Part shown: positions 1-10,127 of the stretch, piece by piece
How positions within the stretch are numbered: position 1 is the first letter of the stretch
How the letters are laid out: every line of letters starts with the position of its first letter
NCBI RefSeq assembly: GCF_008728515.1
Contig: NC_044977.1
Coordinates: forward strand, 192,881,526-192,945,525
Length of the DNA stretch: 64,000 nt
From: Papio anubis
Lineage: Eukaryota; Chordata; Mammalia; Primates; Cercopithecidae
Direction: 5' to 3'
Position numbers and translations under genes: made by a program
The notes under the pieces: generated by a model
Databases searched by the model: none
Seen by the model: only the letters and a program-made list of their open reading frames with translations
What the model was told of the DNA's origin: nothing

Positions 1-234
1 ATCTCGGCTCACCGCAACCTCTGCCTCCCGGGTTCAAGCAATTCTCCTGCCTCAGCCTCCCGAGTAGCTGGGATTATGGGCCTGCGCCACCACACCTGTC
101 TAATTTTGCATTTTTAGTAGAGACAGGGTTTCTCCATGTTGGTCAGGCTGGTCTCGAACTCCCGACCTCAGGTGATCTGCCCACCTCGGCCTCCCAAAGT
201 GTTGGGATTGCAGGCGTGAGTCACCGCATCCGGC
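1..234 (-). mobile_element. Alu, cut by window start
   Basis: Antisense Alu reading into the window. It shows the complement of both arms, including 'tttttagtagagacagggtt' and the terminal 'gtcaccgcatccggccc'. Its poly(T) end lies outside the window. Confidence 0.93.
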
Positions 235-294
235 CCTCTTTGGATTTTTCTATACATTCAAGATTATTTATTTATTTATTGTTATATATATATA

Positions 295-577
295 TTTTTT
301 GAGACAGGTTCCCACTGTTGACCAGGCTAGAATGCAGTGGCGGGATCTCAGCTCACTGCAACCTTTGCCTCCCGGCTCAAGCAATTCTTGTGCCTCATCC
401 TTCTGAGTAGCTGGGATTACAGGCATGTGCCACCATGCTTGGCTAATTTTTGTATTTTTAGTAGAGACAGGGTTTCACCATGTTGGTCAGGCTGGTCTCA
501 AACTCCTAGCCTCAAGGAATCTGCCTGCCTTGGCCTCCCAGTGTTGGGATTACAGATGTGAGCCACTGCGCCTGACC
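295..577 (-). mobile_element. Alu (older, S/J-like)
   Basis: Full-length antisense Alu beginning with a short T run and 'gagacaggttcccactg' and ending 'cactgcgcctgaccc'. Divergence from the Alu consensus suggests an older subfamily. Confidence 0.92.
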
Positions 578-594
578 CTATTATTATTTTTTAT

Positions 595-869
595 TTATTT
601 TCCCAGGCTGGAGTGCAGTGGTGCAATTACAGCTTACTGCGTCCTTGACCTTCTGGGCTCCAGCCGTCCTTCCACATCAGCTTCCCTAGTGGCTGGGACT
701 ACAGGCGCACACCACCACGCCCAGCTAATTTTTATTTTTTTATTTTTTGTAGAGGCAGGGTCTTGCTATGTTGCCCAGGCTGGTCTCAGACTCCTGGCCT
801 CAGGTGATCATCCTCCACTGGCCTCCTAAAGTGCTGAGATTACAGGCGTGAGTCACTGTGTCAGGGCTC
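595..869 (-). mobile_element. Alu lacking its extreme tail
   Basis: Antisense Alu that starts at 'cccaggctggagtgcagtgg', so the A-tail and last bases of the right arm are missing or replaced by the TTTATT stretch in front. It ends 'gtgtcagggctc'. Confidence 0.9.
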
Positions 870-928
870 ATGATTTTTAATAAATTTTTTTTATATACAG
901 AAAACAAAAGCCATTAAATTTAAAACAT

Positions 929-1023
929 TTTTTTTTTTTTTTTTTTTTTTTTTGAGACTGAGTCTGGCTCTGTCGCCCAGGCTGGAGTGCGGTGGCCGGA
1001 TCTCAGCTCACTGCAAGCTCCGC
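929..1023 (-). mobile_element. 5'-truncated young AluY
   Basis: A T run of about 23 and 'gagactgagtctggctctg' lead into 'gtggccggatctcagctc', a variant typical of Old World monkey AluY. The element stops at 'aagctccgc', leaving only the right-arm end. The abrupt stop may be 5' truncation at insertion or an assembly break. Confidence 0.85.
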
Positions 1024-1487
1024 AGAGTGCTTCTAAGGGGAGGGAGGAACCCTGCCTCTGGCCGCGCATCAGGCCTTGTTTCGGTGGTGGTGTTTAGAGC
1101 AGGGTTTCATCCCTTTGCAGTCTTTGTATTTTGCAGTAGTCAGTTTGTTTTGCCTACTGCCACTTTAGTCAACATGCTAGCCTACTAGCCAGTGCCTATT
1201 CTCTTTCATCTTTCAGTGTTACTAGGCCCTGCTGGCAAACAGAATTGAGGGGGGCCTGCCCAGCAGGGAGGAACGAGGAGCCACAGCAAGGCGCCAGCGT
1301 CTGGGACTCAGCTGAGCCTTTCCTGCCCCGAGGCAGGTGGCCTGGGGAAGTCCTTGATCTTGAACCAGCCGGTTATGGTCTGCGGGGGGCCCCACCTTCA
1401 AAGTCAGAAATCCCCACCATTCCTCTGGGGCCTCTTCAGCCGGAGGAAGTTGATGAGCCTAAGAGGCTTCCTGGAAAAGCTGCTCGG

Positions 1488-1547
1488 GGCTCCCCAGCCG
1501 AGGCTCCAGCTCTGAGAGGCTCCCCAGCCGAGGCTGCAGCTCTGAGA
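1488..1547. repeat. 30-bp direct tandem duplication
   Basis: Two head-to-tail copies of a 30-bp unit starting 'ggctccccagccgaggct', differing by one base. In the plus frame of the 1245-1631 ORF each copy encodes ten residues of the form GSPAEAPALR. Confidence 0.9.
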
Positions 1548-1558
1548 GGCAGCACGAA

Positions 1559-1690
1559 ATGGGCAAGACTGTGGAGTTACCCACGGGGGCAGTGGAGCGT
1601 GGTACACTCAGCGTGGACTACGAGGAACTGAAGGACAAATCACATGTGCGTGTTTCAACTGAGGGGACTCTCAAACAAAGCTATAGGTGA
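1559..1690 (+). other. short 44-codon ORF, unrecognised
   Basis: ATG at 1559 opens 43 sense codons closed by TGA at 1688-1690. The product starts MGKTVELPTGAVERGTL and is rich in charged residues. No upstream promoter or downstream poly(A) signal is evident, and an Alu begins 13 bp after the stop. It may be an exon remnant or a chance ORF. No function is proposed. Confidence 0.2.
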
Positions 1691-1702
1691 AAAATGAAAG
1701 TT

Positions 1703-2000
1703 GGCGGGCATGGTGGCTCAAGCCTGTAATCCCAGCACTTTGGGAGGCCAGGTGGGGATCGCGAGGTCCCAGGAGATCCAGACCATCTAGCTAACACAGT
1801 GAGCTCGTCTCTACTAAAATGCAAAAACTGGCGGGTGTTGAGGGTGGGGCCTGTCAGATCCCAGCTACTCAGGGGAGGCTAGGGCAGGAGGAATGGGAAC
1901 CAGGAGAAGTGAACTTACAGTGAGCGAGATCGGCCACTGCCCCTCCAGCCTGAAGCTGACAGGCCGAGAGATCCGTCTCAAAAAAAAAAAAAAAAAAAAG
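1703..2000 (+). mobile_element. Alu with many small indels
   Basis: Recognisable from 'catggtggctcaagcctg' to the A-tail at 1981-1999, but interrupted by many one- or few-base gains and losses, such as 'ggccaggtggggatcgcg'. The indel-rich pattern suggests consensus error rather than age. Confidence 0.85.
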
Positions 2001-2054
2001 AAAGTTACAAACCAGTGCTTTTACCTGCCATTTGATAGAGCACTCACATAAAAA

Positions 2055-2275
2055 CACTGAACCAGTGCTTTGGGAGGCAGAGGCAGGAAGGGTGCTTGAG
2101 ACAGGGGCTAGCAGACTAGCCTGGGCAGCAGAAGTGAGATCAGTCTCTAGCACCGTAGTCCCAGCTACTCACAGTTTAAGAGCAGGAGGATCCACTTGGG
2201 CTCAGGGTTGAAGGCTGCAGTGAAGCTACCAGTAAGCCCACTGCCTCCAGCCTGTCTCTTTAAAAGAAAAACCAA
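2055..2275 (+). mobile_element. degenerate Alu, 5' end missing
   Basis: Starts inside the left arm at 'ccagtgctttgggaggcag', continues through a right arm with many indels and ends in 'tttaaaagaaaaacc'. Confidence 0.75.
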
Positions 2276-2278
2276 ACA

Positions 2279-2560
2279 GGCGGGGCGCAGTGGCTCACAC
2301 CTGTAATCCCAGCACTTTAGGGCCAAGGTGGTGGATCAGATGAGGAGTCAGAGTTTACTGCAGAATAGCCTGTAGCCAACATGGTGAAACACATCTGCCA
2401 AAGATACAAAATTAGCTGGGCATGGTGGTGTGCACTGTAATCCCAGCTACTTGGGAGGCTGGGGGCAGGAAGGAGTAGCTTGAACCGGGAGGTTGCAGTC
2501 AGGGAGATCAAACCACTGCGCCAGCCTGGAGTGACAAATTAAAATATCTTAAAACAACAA
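2279..2560 (+). mobile_element. Alu with indels
   Basis: Starts 'ggcggggcgcagtggctc' and ends 'agcctggagtgacaaatt' plus an A-rich tail. Several deletions lie in both arms. Confidence 0.85.
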
Positions 2561-2679
2561 AACAATTAACAATAGAAAAACTAGTAACTGGAGAGGTTTC
2601 ACAAGAATAAACTAATATGGACAAAATATACATGTGTATATATATGCCATATAAACACAATGAGAGTCTTGGGAATGAG

Positions 2680-2940
2680 TGCCACTGTAGCCAGGCTGGA
2701 GTGCGGAGTCGCGTGATCTTGGCTCACCTACAACCTCACCTTCCCAGGTTGAAATGATTCTCCTGCCTCAGCCACCTGACTGAAAAGCTGGGATTACAGA
2801 TTAATGCCACCAGCAGCTAATTTTGTATTTTAGTAGAGGCGGGGCTTCGTGTGTTGGCCAGGCTGGTCTCAGACTCAGCCTCCACCCATCTTGGCCCCAA
2901 AAGTGCTCAGATTACAGGCATGAGCCATTATGCCCGGCCA
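2680..2940 (-). mobile_element. Alu with indels
   Basis: Antisense Alu from 'gccactgtagccaggctgg' to 'cattatgcccggcca', with short internal gaps. Confidence 0.85.
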
Positions 2941-3011
2941 CAATTTGATCTTTATAAAGAATGGGCTCAAATAAGAATTCGAGTCTCTCCCCAAGGACAC
3001 CAAAGAAGTAG

Positions 3012-3301
3012 TCACGGCGGGCATAGTGGCTGGCCTGCAATTCTAGCATTTTGGGAGGCCAGGCAGGCAGATCCACCAGGTCGGGAGTTCGAGAGACCAG
3101 CCTGGTCAGTAGAGTAGAGCCATCTCTGCAAGGCTAAAGTGGCCAGGCGTGGTGGTGCCTGTGGGCTCCTGCTGGGAGGCTGGGGCGGGAGAATCTCTTG
3201 GGGAGCCGAGGCTGGGGTTGTAGTAGGCGAGATGCTTCCCTACATTCAGCCCTAGTGACAAATGGAGACTCTCAAAGAAAAGTCTCAAAAAAGAAGAAGA
3301 G
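3012..3301 (+). mobile_element. Alu with indels
   Basis: Starts 'tcacggcgggcatagtggc' and ends 'tctcaaaaaagaagaagag'. Many small differences from consensus, as in the three Alus before it. Confidence 0.83.
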
Positions 3302-3836
3302 AGGCACCTTGGAGGTTTCCCACCACAGGGTGGAGGCCATGTCAGGTGAACCTCCCTTTTATTCACAGGAGGAGGGAAGGGAAGAGGCAAACGTCTGCAG
3401 CAGGTGTCTCGTTCCAGGCTCCGTGCTGGGTGGCTGAATCTAGGCGGCTGGGGTTGTGGATGTCTCCTTTACAGATGCCGAAACTGATGGGCTGCAGTGA
3501 GTGACGTGAGAAACTTCTCTCAGAATTACGTGGTGTGTGAAACATTACGGGACATAGTTACTTAAACATGTTTGGAAATTCAAGACCACAGATGAAGAAT
3601 GTAGAACATTATAATATGCCTTATGTTTTAATCCACGCGACTCACCTCACGCCCTGTGGCTTAAGGACTTTAAACGTATTATTTAATGTCTCTAAGCCTC
3701 GGTTTTCATATTTTTAAACTAGTGCTGAGTGTAAGCTGCCTCTTAGGTTGTTGTGAGAACTGAATAAAATAAAAGGCCAGGCTGAGCAAAAGTGGAAAAG
3801 GGAATTTAGCTGGGGGACAGTTGAAAATCTGGGTTC
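3302..3836. other. unique stretch with a MIR fragment
   Basis: About 535 bp between two Alus. Only a MIR-like segment at 3640-3775 is recognised; the rest holds short overlapping ORFs on both strands with no supporting signal. Confidence 0.5.
3640..3775 (+). mobile_element. MIR fragment
   Basis: The order 'taatgtctctaagcctcggt', then 'ttaggttgttgtgagaactg', follows the second half of the MIR consensus in sense orientation. Confidence 0.6.
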
Positions 3837-4155
3837 AGGCTGTGTGTGGTGGCTCACGCCTGTAATAACAGCACTTTGGGAGGAGTTGAGGGAGGCATCA
3901 GGAGTACACCTGAGTCAGAAGTTTGAGACCAGCCTTGCCAACATAGCAATGTCCTGTCTCTACAAAAAATAGAAAAATTAGCCAGGCATGGTGGCACACA
4001 CCTGTAATCCCAGCTGCCAGGGAGAAGCTAAGCTGCGGCAGGAGAATGGCAGATCAGGAGTGGCGGAGGTTGCAGTGAGCTGGGTATTCCTGCACTCCAG
4101 CCTGGAAGCAACAGAGCAAGAACTGTCTCAACAACAACAATAATAATAATAAATA
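3837..4155 (+). mobile_element. Alu
   Basis: Full-length sense Alu from 'ggctgtgtgtggtggctc' to a tail evolved into AAC/AAT microsatellite at 4130-4153. It sits directly against the 5' end of the LINE-1. Confidence 0.9.
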
Positions 4156-4628
4156 GGGAGTTACAGGGATCATGCGGAAGGGAGGCAGGACGGGATTGCA
4201 GCTGTGACACAGATGGACAGAGCAGCTCTGAAGGCCCACAGAGTGGGATTTGGCTCCAGAATGATTGCAGGAATAAAGCAGAGAGCCGAGAGGACCCACA
4301 GACCCCAGAAGGGAAGCGAGGTGCTCCTGCAGGGCCCAGGAGAACACCCTGAAGCACTGTGCTGGTATCCCATGGCTGAGAGACTGACAGGCGGTTCACA
4401 TCTGGGACTCATGCGGAAGCCCTTTGATACCAGCTGGAGCCTAGTAGACCTGCGGAGTGGCTCACATCCCAGAAGACAGATAACAGTCACTGCAATGCGG
4501 CTCTCTCAGGAAGCCCACATCCAGCCGGAAAAGGAGGAGGAGGAGGAGGTAGTCGTCAAAGACACCCTATGGCACAAAGCATCTGAACCCTGTGCCAGGC
4601 CCTAGACTGCCTCCTCTGAGCCCACCCA
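4156..4628 (+). other. L1 5' UTR segment
   Basis: Sequence from about 4200 ('acagagcagctctgaagg') to 4628 has the style of the downstream half of an old L1 5' UTR and directly precedes the ORF1-like region. An open frame at 4204-4605 spans it, but no protein is expected from it. Confidence 0.55.
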
Positions 4629-5960
4629 AATGAGAAGGAACGGAAAAACCAACCCTGAAGTATCTGACAAGACAAGGTTCTTTAACACTCCACAAGAATC
4701 CATTCAATACCAGCAGTGGGACTAAAACCAAGAAATCCTAGTTTACCTGAAAAGAATTTAGGAGTAGTTAATGAAAAGCGAATCAGGGGAGGCACCAGAG
4801 AAATAGCGTAAAGGAAAAAGTGATACAAAGAAATTAGGGAGAAATGTTCATGGAAATAGCATAAATAAAAAACAAATCAAAACCAGGAAACGGACACACT
4901 TGAGAAATGCAAGCAGCTCTGGAGAGTCTCAGCAATAGGTTAAGACAAACAGAAGAAAAGACATTCAAAAGCTTCAGGAACAAGATCTTTAAGATCACCA
5001 GAAATCAGAACAAAAGAAAAAAAGAACAAAATATGAACTCAAAAGCCAAGGTCTGGGATTATAAAACACCAAATTAAGAATGTCCAGTTGTTCGAGGAAG
5101 AAGAGAAATCAAGTTTGGAAAACATCTTTGGCAAGGAGATAATCAGACAAACTTTCTGAAAGCCTTGCTGAGATCTGGGCGTCCAGATGCAAGGCTCAAA
5201 AGAACATCTAGGAAATTCATTTTGCAAAAGATCATGGCCAGGCACAGTCTATCTAAAAGGCAGAATAGGGAATAATCCCAAGGCTGTAGCAGCAGAGGCA
5301 AAGCGTGAGTGGCCTGTAAGAAAATCAACCAAATTAACAACAGGCTATCAACAAAGCTCCCTAAGCTGGAAGGATTAAGATATCTTCAGTCTCCTCAAAC
5401 AAAACAACAGTGTGATCAAGAATTTTGTATCCATTGAAACTAAAGCTCCATATACAAAGAGAGTCTTTTTTTTTTTTGGGGCCGAGGTCTGCAGCACATC
5501 TCCCCAGCAGGCTGGAGTGAGTGGTGTGATCTTGGCTCACTGCAAGCTCCGCCTGCGGGTTCCTGTTCTCCTGCCTCCAGGGCTCACGGTAGCTGGACTA
5601 CAGGCACCCACCACCAGGCCTAGCTAATTCTTTGTATTTTAGTACAGGCGGGGGTTTCACTGTAGTAGCCAAGGATGGTGTGATCTCCTGACCTTGTGAT
5701 CTGCACCGCCTCCCAGCCTCTAAAGATGGATTACAGTGAGCCACTAAGCCTGGCCACAGAGACAGTCTTTTTCAGGCAAACCAAATGCTGAGAGAATTTT
5801 ACACTTCCAAGCCAGCATACAGAACTGCTGGGAGAGACTCTAAACGACAAATCCCAGAGCACATTAAAATGGAACCTCTTTCAAAGCATAATAAACCTCA
5901 CAGGACCCTATAAGAACAAAAACTTCTAATTTAAAAAGCGGAAACAAAACACTAAGTCAT
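4629..5960 (+). pseudogene. L1 ORF1 relic
   Basis: ATG-like start at 4631 followed by recognisable ORF1 blocks, for example 'gggaggcaccagagaaatag' near 4780, 'ctggagagtctcagcaatag' near 4920 and 'caaatgctgagagaatttta' near 5783. ORF1 encodes an RNA-binding chaperone of the L1 ribonucleoprotein. Stops and indels abound and an Alu lies at 5464-5757, so it is non-coding. Confidence 0.8.
5464..5757 (-). mobile_element. Alu inserted in L1 ORF1 region
   Basis: Antisense Alu from the T run at 5467 to 'ccactaagcctggcca'. The L1 sequence 'gagagtctt' before it is echoed by 'gagacagtctttttcag' after it, marking the insertion point. Many small indels. Confidence 0.88.
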
Positions 5961-5974
5961 ACAGACAACAAACA

Positions 5975-6898
5975 TGATGAATGGAGATAGTACATCTCAA
6001 TACCCAACACTGACTATCCAATGACCTAAATGCTCCATTTAAAGATACAGAATTATAGAATGATTAAGAATTCATAACCAATATCTATATGCCAGGATAC
6101 TGCATATAACATAAGGACTCCACTACAGAAAACAGAGTAAAAGGGGTAGAAAAAGGACATTTCAGGCAAAATGGATACGAAGTGAGGAGTGGGATAGCCT
6201 AAATATTCTTTAATCAGACAAAACAAACTTTAAAGCAACAGCCGTTAAAAAAGACAAAGAGGGACGTTATATAATGGTAAAAGGCCTTGTCCAACAGGGA
6301 AATACCACAATCCTGAACATACATGCACCTGATACTGGGGCTCCCAAATTTATACAACAATTACTAATAGACCTAAGAAATGAGAGATAGCAACACACTA
6401 ATAGTGGGACTTCAATGTCCTCCACTGGCAACTAGACAGAGTCATCACGACAGAGAGTCAACAAAGAAACAATGGATTTAAACTATACCCTGAAACAAAC
6501 AGCCTTAGCATATACATAGAACATTTCATCCAGCAACCACAGAACACACATTCTGTTCAACAGCGCATGGAACTTTCTCCAAGACAGACCATAGATGAGC
6601 CTAAAGCGAGCCTCAATAAATATAAGAAATTGGAAATTCTGTTAAGCAGAGTCTCTCAGGGCCACAGTGGAATAAAACTGGAAATCAACTCCAAAGGGAC
6701 AGCTAGGAATCATGTAAATACAGGGAGATTAAATAACCTGCTCCTGGATGATCATTGAGTCAAAAATGAATTCAAGATGGAAATTAAAAAATTCTTCAAA
6801 CTGAACAATAGTGACACAACCTACCAAAACTAGGAACCTGTGATAGCAGTGCCAGAGGAAGGATTCATACTCTCTAAACACCACCATCAAAGTCAAGA
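5975..6898 (+). pseudogene. L1 ORF2 endonuclease relic
   Basis: Begins near 'tgatgaatggagatagtac'. It keeps blocks of the apurinic-type endonuclease region, such as 'gacaaagagggacgttatat', 'aatagtgggacttcaatg' and 'aaactggaaatcaactcc'. The only open piece is 6567-6758. This domain would nick target DNA, but frameshifts and stops destroy it. Confidence 0.8.
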
Positions 6899-7206
6899 GG
6901 CTGGAGCACTGGTGGCTCAGGCCTGTAATCCAACTACGGGGAGGCTGAGGTGGAGGCAAAGCAAGGTCAGGAGATGAGACCATCCTGGCTAACCAGTGAA
7001 ACCCGTCTCTACTACTAAAATACAAAAAATTAATGGCACACAGAGGCGTGGTGGTGGCTGCAGTCCCAGCTACTGGGAGGCTGCCAGAGGCAGGAGAAAT
7101 GGCAGAACCGAGAGGCGGAGCTTACTTGATGAGCGGTGTCGTGCCTCACTCCCAGCCACAGGCTGACAGAGCGAACTCATCCAAAAAAAAAAAAAAAAAA
7201 AAAAAA
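6899..7206 (+). mobile_element. Alu inside L1
   Basis: Sense Alu from 'ggctggagcactggtggc' to an A-tail of about 23. Its body is rich in small indels, for example 'gaggcggagcttacttgatg'. Confidence 0.85.
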
Positions 7207-7435
7207 GTCTAGAAACAGGCTCAATCAAAGTCCACCTCAGGAACTCCTCGAGAAACAAGGCTCGGCTCAAACCGACTAACCAAGAAAGAAATAACAAAGA
7301 TCAGAATAGAACCTAAAATAAAATTAAATAAACATCAAAAGCTCAATGCAAAGAGATAAAATGAACCAAAAGCTGGTTCTTTGAAAAGATAAAATTGATA
7401 GACTATTAACAAGATTAACCAAGAAAAGAAGAGAG

Positions 7436-7742
7436 GGCCGGGCACAGCGGCTCACGCTTGTAATCCCAGCACTTTGGGAGGTGGGTCACCTGAGATCAGG
7501 AGTTTGAGACCAGCCTGGCCAACATGGTGAAACCCCGGCTCTACTCAAAATACAAAAATTAGCTGAGAGTGGTGGTAGGTGCCTGTAATCCCAGCTACAT
7601 GGGAAGCTGAGGTGGGAGAATCGCTTGAACCCGGGAGGCGGAAGTTGCAGTTAGCCAAGATCACGCCATTGTACTCCAGCCTGGGCAACAAGAGGGAAAC
7701 TCCATCTCATTAAAAAAAAAAAAAAAAGAAAGAAAAAAAAAG
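7436..7742 (+). mobile_element. Alu inside L1
   Basis: Sense Alu starting 'gggccgggcacagcggctc' and ending in an A-rich tail with G interruptions. It is much cleaner than the Alu just upstream. Confidence 0.93.
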
Positions 7743-8495
7743 TAAGAAGAGAAAAAATCCAAATAACCTCACTAAGAAACAAAACAGGAGATACTACAAG
7801 TGACACCACAGAAATGCCAAAGATCATTCAAGGCTACTGTGAACACCTTTACACGCATAAACTAGAAAACCAAGAAGAGATGGATAAATTCCTGGAAAAA
7901 TACATCCTCCTAGCTTAAATCAGGAGGAATTAGATACCCCAAACAGACCAATGACAAGCAGAAAGATTGAAATGGTAATTAAAAAATTACCAACAAAAAA
8001 ATAGCCCAGGACCAGATGGATTCACAGCAGAATTCTATCCGACATTCAAAGAAGAATTGGTACTAATCCTACTGAAACGATTCCACAAGAGAGAGAAAGA
8101 GGGAACGCTCCCTAAATCATTCTGTAAAACCAGCATCACCCTAATACCAAAGCCAGGAAAACTAAAAAGAAAACTAACCAAAAAAGAAAACTACAGACCA
8201 ACATCCCTGGTGAACACAGATGCTAAAATCCTTCACAAAATATTAGCCAATCGAATCCAACAACATATCAAAAAGAGAATCCATCACGATCGAGTGGGTT
8301 TCATACCAGGGATGCAGGGACAGTTTAACATACGTAGGTCAGTAAATGTGATACACCAATTAAAAACAAAAATCACACGATCATCTCAATTGATGCAGAA
8401 AAAGTATTTGACAAAATCCAGCATCGCTTTATGATTAAAAGTCTCAGTAAAATTGGCATACAAAGGACATACCTCAATATAATATAAGCCATCTA
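7743..8495 (+). pseudogene. L1 ORF2 reverse transcriptase fragment
   Basis: The ORF at 8057-8434 translates to the start of the L1 reverse transcriptase: PNRIP-like finger residues are replaced, but KSFCKTSITLIPKPGK, NYRPTSLVN, KILANRIQQHI and DRVGFIPGMQG are clear. The catalytic FADD-type box lies beyond the break. The sequence stops at 8495, where an Alu begins and the rest of ORF2 is absent. The product would have copied L1 RNA at the nick; this copy cannot. Confidence 0.88.
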
Positions 8496-8816
8496 GGCAA
8501 GGTGTGGTGGCTCACGCCTGTAATCCCAGCACTTTGGGAGGCTGAGGCAGGTGGATCACCTGAGGTCAGGAGTTTGAGACCAGCTTGGCCAACATGGTGA
8601 AACGCTGGCTCTACTAAAAATCCAGAAATTAGCTGGGCGTGGTGGTGGGCACCTGTAATCCCAGCTACGTGGGAGGCTGAGGCAGGAGAATTGCTTGAAC
8701 CTGGGAGGCAGAGGTTGCAGTGAGCCAAGATTGTACCCCTGCACTCCAACCTGGGTGACAGAGTGAGACCCTGTCTCAAAAACAAAAACAAAAAACAAAA
8801 AATAACAACAACAATG
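8496..8816 (+). mobile_element. Alu at the L1 deletion junction
   Basis: Sense Alu from 'ggcaaggtgtggtggctc' with an A-rich tail through 8816. Left of it is L1 reverse transcriptase and right of it L1 3' UTR. The Alu therefore marks, and may have mediated, loss of the 3' half of ORF2. Confidence 0.93.
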
Positions 8817-9045
8817 AAAAAGAATGACACAATGGACTTTGGGGTCTTGGGGGGAAGAGTGGGAGGGGAGTGAGGGATAAAATACTACGAATAGGGTTCA
8901 GTGTGTACTGCTCAGGTGATGGGTGCACCCAAATCTCACAAATTACCACTAAAGAACTTACTCATGTGACCAACACCACCTCTTCCCCAATAACCTATGG
9001 GGAAAAAGATAAGAATATGTAGAAAGTTAAAAAACAATTTTGAAA
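8817..9045 (+). other. L1 3' UTR
   Basis: 'atgacacaatggactttggg', then 'ggtgatgggtgcacccaaat' and 'caccacctcttccccaataa', is the 3' UTR of an L1 of this age. Most of it recurs at 11984-12155 as the start of the second duplicate. Confidence 0.8.
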
Positions 9046-9067
9046 AAGAAAATCTGGGTTCATAGTT

Positions 9068-9222
9068 GGTGGGCCAGTGGCACACGCCTATAGTCGCAGC
9101 TACTTGAGAGGCTGAGGCAGGAGGATCACTTGAGCCCAGGAGTTGGAGGCTGCAGTAAGCTATGGTGGTGCCACTGCACTGTAGCCTGGGTAACAAAGCA
9201 AGACTCCATCCCTCAAAAAAAA
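9068..9222 (+). mobile_element. Alu right-arm (half) element
   Basis: Only the right monomer is present, from 'gggccagtggcacacgcc' to 'catccctcaaaaaaaaa'. Recurs at 12180-12326. Confidence 0.8.
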
Positions 9223-9299
9223 AGATCTGATTCAAATCCAGCTTTATCTGACTCCCAAGCAACTGACAGCAGCAACAACTGGCAATGACCACTGCTACT

Positions 9300-9361
9300 C
9301 ATGGCTACCTGGGCTAAGCCCTTTACAAATGTGATGTCACTTAATCCTCACAAAGGTGACA
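9300..9361 (-). mobile_element. MIR, first half
   Basis: 'aagccctttacaaatgtgat' and 'cttaatcctcacaaaggtg' are antisense MIR. The second half resumes at about 9845 after an Alu and its minisatellite. Confidence 0.65.
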
Positions 9362-9657
9362 GGTTTTTTGTTTTTTGGGTTTTTTTAGACGGAGTCTCAG
9401 TCTGTCACCCAGGCTAGAGTGCAGTGGCGTGATTTCAGCTCACTGCAACCTCCGCCTCCCGGGTTTAAGCGATTCTCCTGCCTCAGCCTCCCAAGTAGCT
9501 GAGACTACAGGTTCCCCCCACTATGCCTGGCTAATTTTTGTATTTTTGTAGAGATGGAGTTTCACTATGTTGGCCGGGCTTGTCTTGAACTCCTGGCCTT
9601 GTGATCTGCCCGCCTCGGCCTCCCACGGTGTTGGGATTACAGGCGTGAGCCACCGTA
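9362..9657 (-). mobile_element. Alu inserted in MIR
   Basis: Antisense Alu from 'ttttttagacggagtctcag' to 'gagccaccgtacc'. It runs into a tandem array built from its own left-arm end. Confidence 0.92.
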
Positions 9658-9832
9658 CCCAGTGATCTGCCCGCCTCGGCCTCCCGCAGTGTTGGGATCA
9701 CAGAAGTGCGTCTTCGGCCTCCCAGTGTTAGGATCCTGGCGTCTCCCGGCCTCCAGTGTTGGGACCACCCAGGCGTGGCAGGCACTCCCCGCAGTGTTGG
9801 GACCTGGCGGCAAACCACGTGCCCAACCGGGT
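9658..9832. repeat. Alu-derived minisatellite, copy A
   Basis: Repeats of about 25-35 bp resembling 'cggcctcccgcagtgttggg', a piece of the adjoining antisense Alu left arm, in about five degenerate units. Units differ in length, so the period is irregular. Confidence 0.8.
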
Positions 9833-9844
9833 AGGATTTTGTGT

Positions 9845-9910
9845 GGCCCCACCACACTACAGCTGAGAAAATGAAGTGCAAAGGGGCTGGAAGTGAGCCA
9901 AGTCACCTAG
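9845..9910 (-). mobile_element. MIR, second half
   Basis: 'agctgagaaaatgaagtgc' and 'gagccaagtcacctagg' continue the antisense MIR begun at 9300. Confidence 0.55.
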
Positions 9911-10127
9911 GTCTGTCCTCCATTGTCTTCACCGCGTCATATGGCAGTCTCCTCCACACCCAGAATTCTAGCCTACTCCCATGAGAGATGCTGTACAGAT
10001 CTCAAGGTGGAAGGGAGGGCCGCGAGGCCAGCTGTCACCCTCCCAGGCTGGGTTGAGTGGATCAGGATGGTGGTGTTGCGGGGCCAGGGTACATGGAATC
10101 AGCCATCTGAATGTCTCCAGCAAAGCA

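Larger units (their letters stand above)
1024..1702. other. unassigned unique sequence with short ORFs
   Basis: Non-repeat, GC-rich block between Alus. A T-rich tract ending 'tctttcatctttcag' near 1215 resembles a splice acceptor. A plus ORF runs 1245-1631 and a second, overlapping ORF runs 1559-1690. I do not recognise a family. The small ORFs, an in-frame 30-bp tandem repeat and the acceptor-like tract would fit an exon or pseudogene piece, but chance is equally possible. Confidence 0.35.
4156..9045 (+). mobile_element. old LINE-1, near full length but internally deleted
   Basis: One L1 in sense orientation whose parts occur in the correct order: 5' UTR (4156-4628), ORF1 relic, ORF2 endonuclease relic, partial reverse transcriptase and 3' UTR (8817-9045). 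Sequence style suits an L1PB/L1MA-age element, inferred from memory of those consensuses. Four Alus interrupt it at 5464, 6899, 7436 and 8496. The element jumps from mid reverse transcriptase straight to the 3' UTR across the last Alu, so the rest of ORF2 is gone. Numerous frameshifts make it inactive. Confidence 0.85.

Noticed and set aside
8057..8434. Active reverse transcriptase
   Set aside because: Only the N-terminal part of the L1 domain remains, without the catalytic aspartates, and ORF1 is broken.
8474..8830. Minus-strand ORFs of 80-160 codons at many Alus
   Set aside because: Their translations carry the familiar antisense-Alu peptide wording, such as SRLECSG and LPSSWDYR; they are repeat frames.
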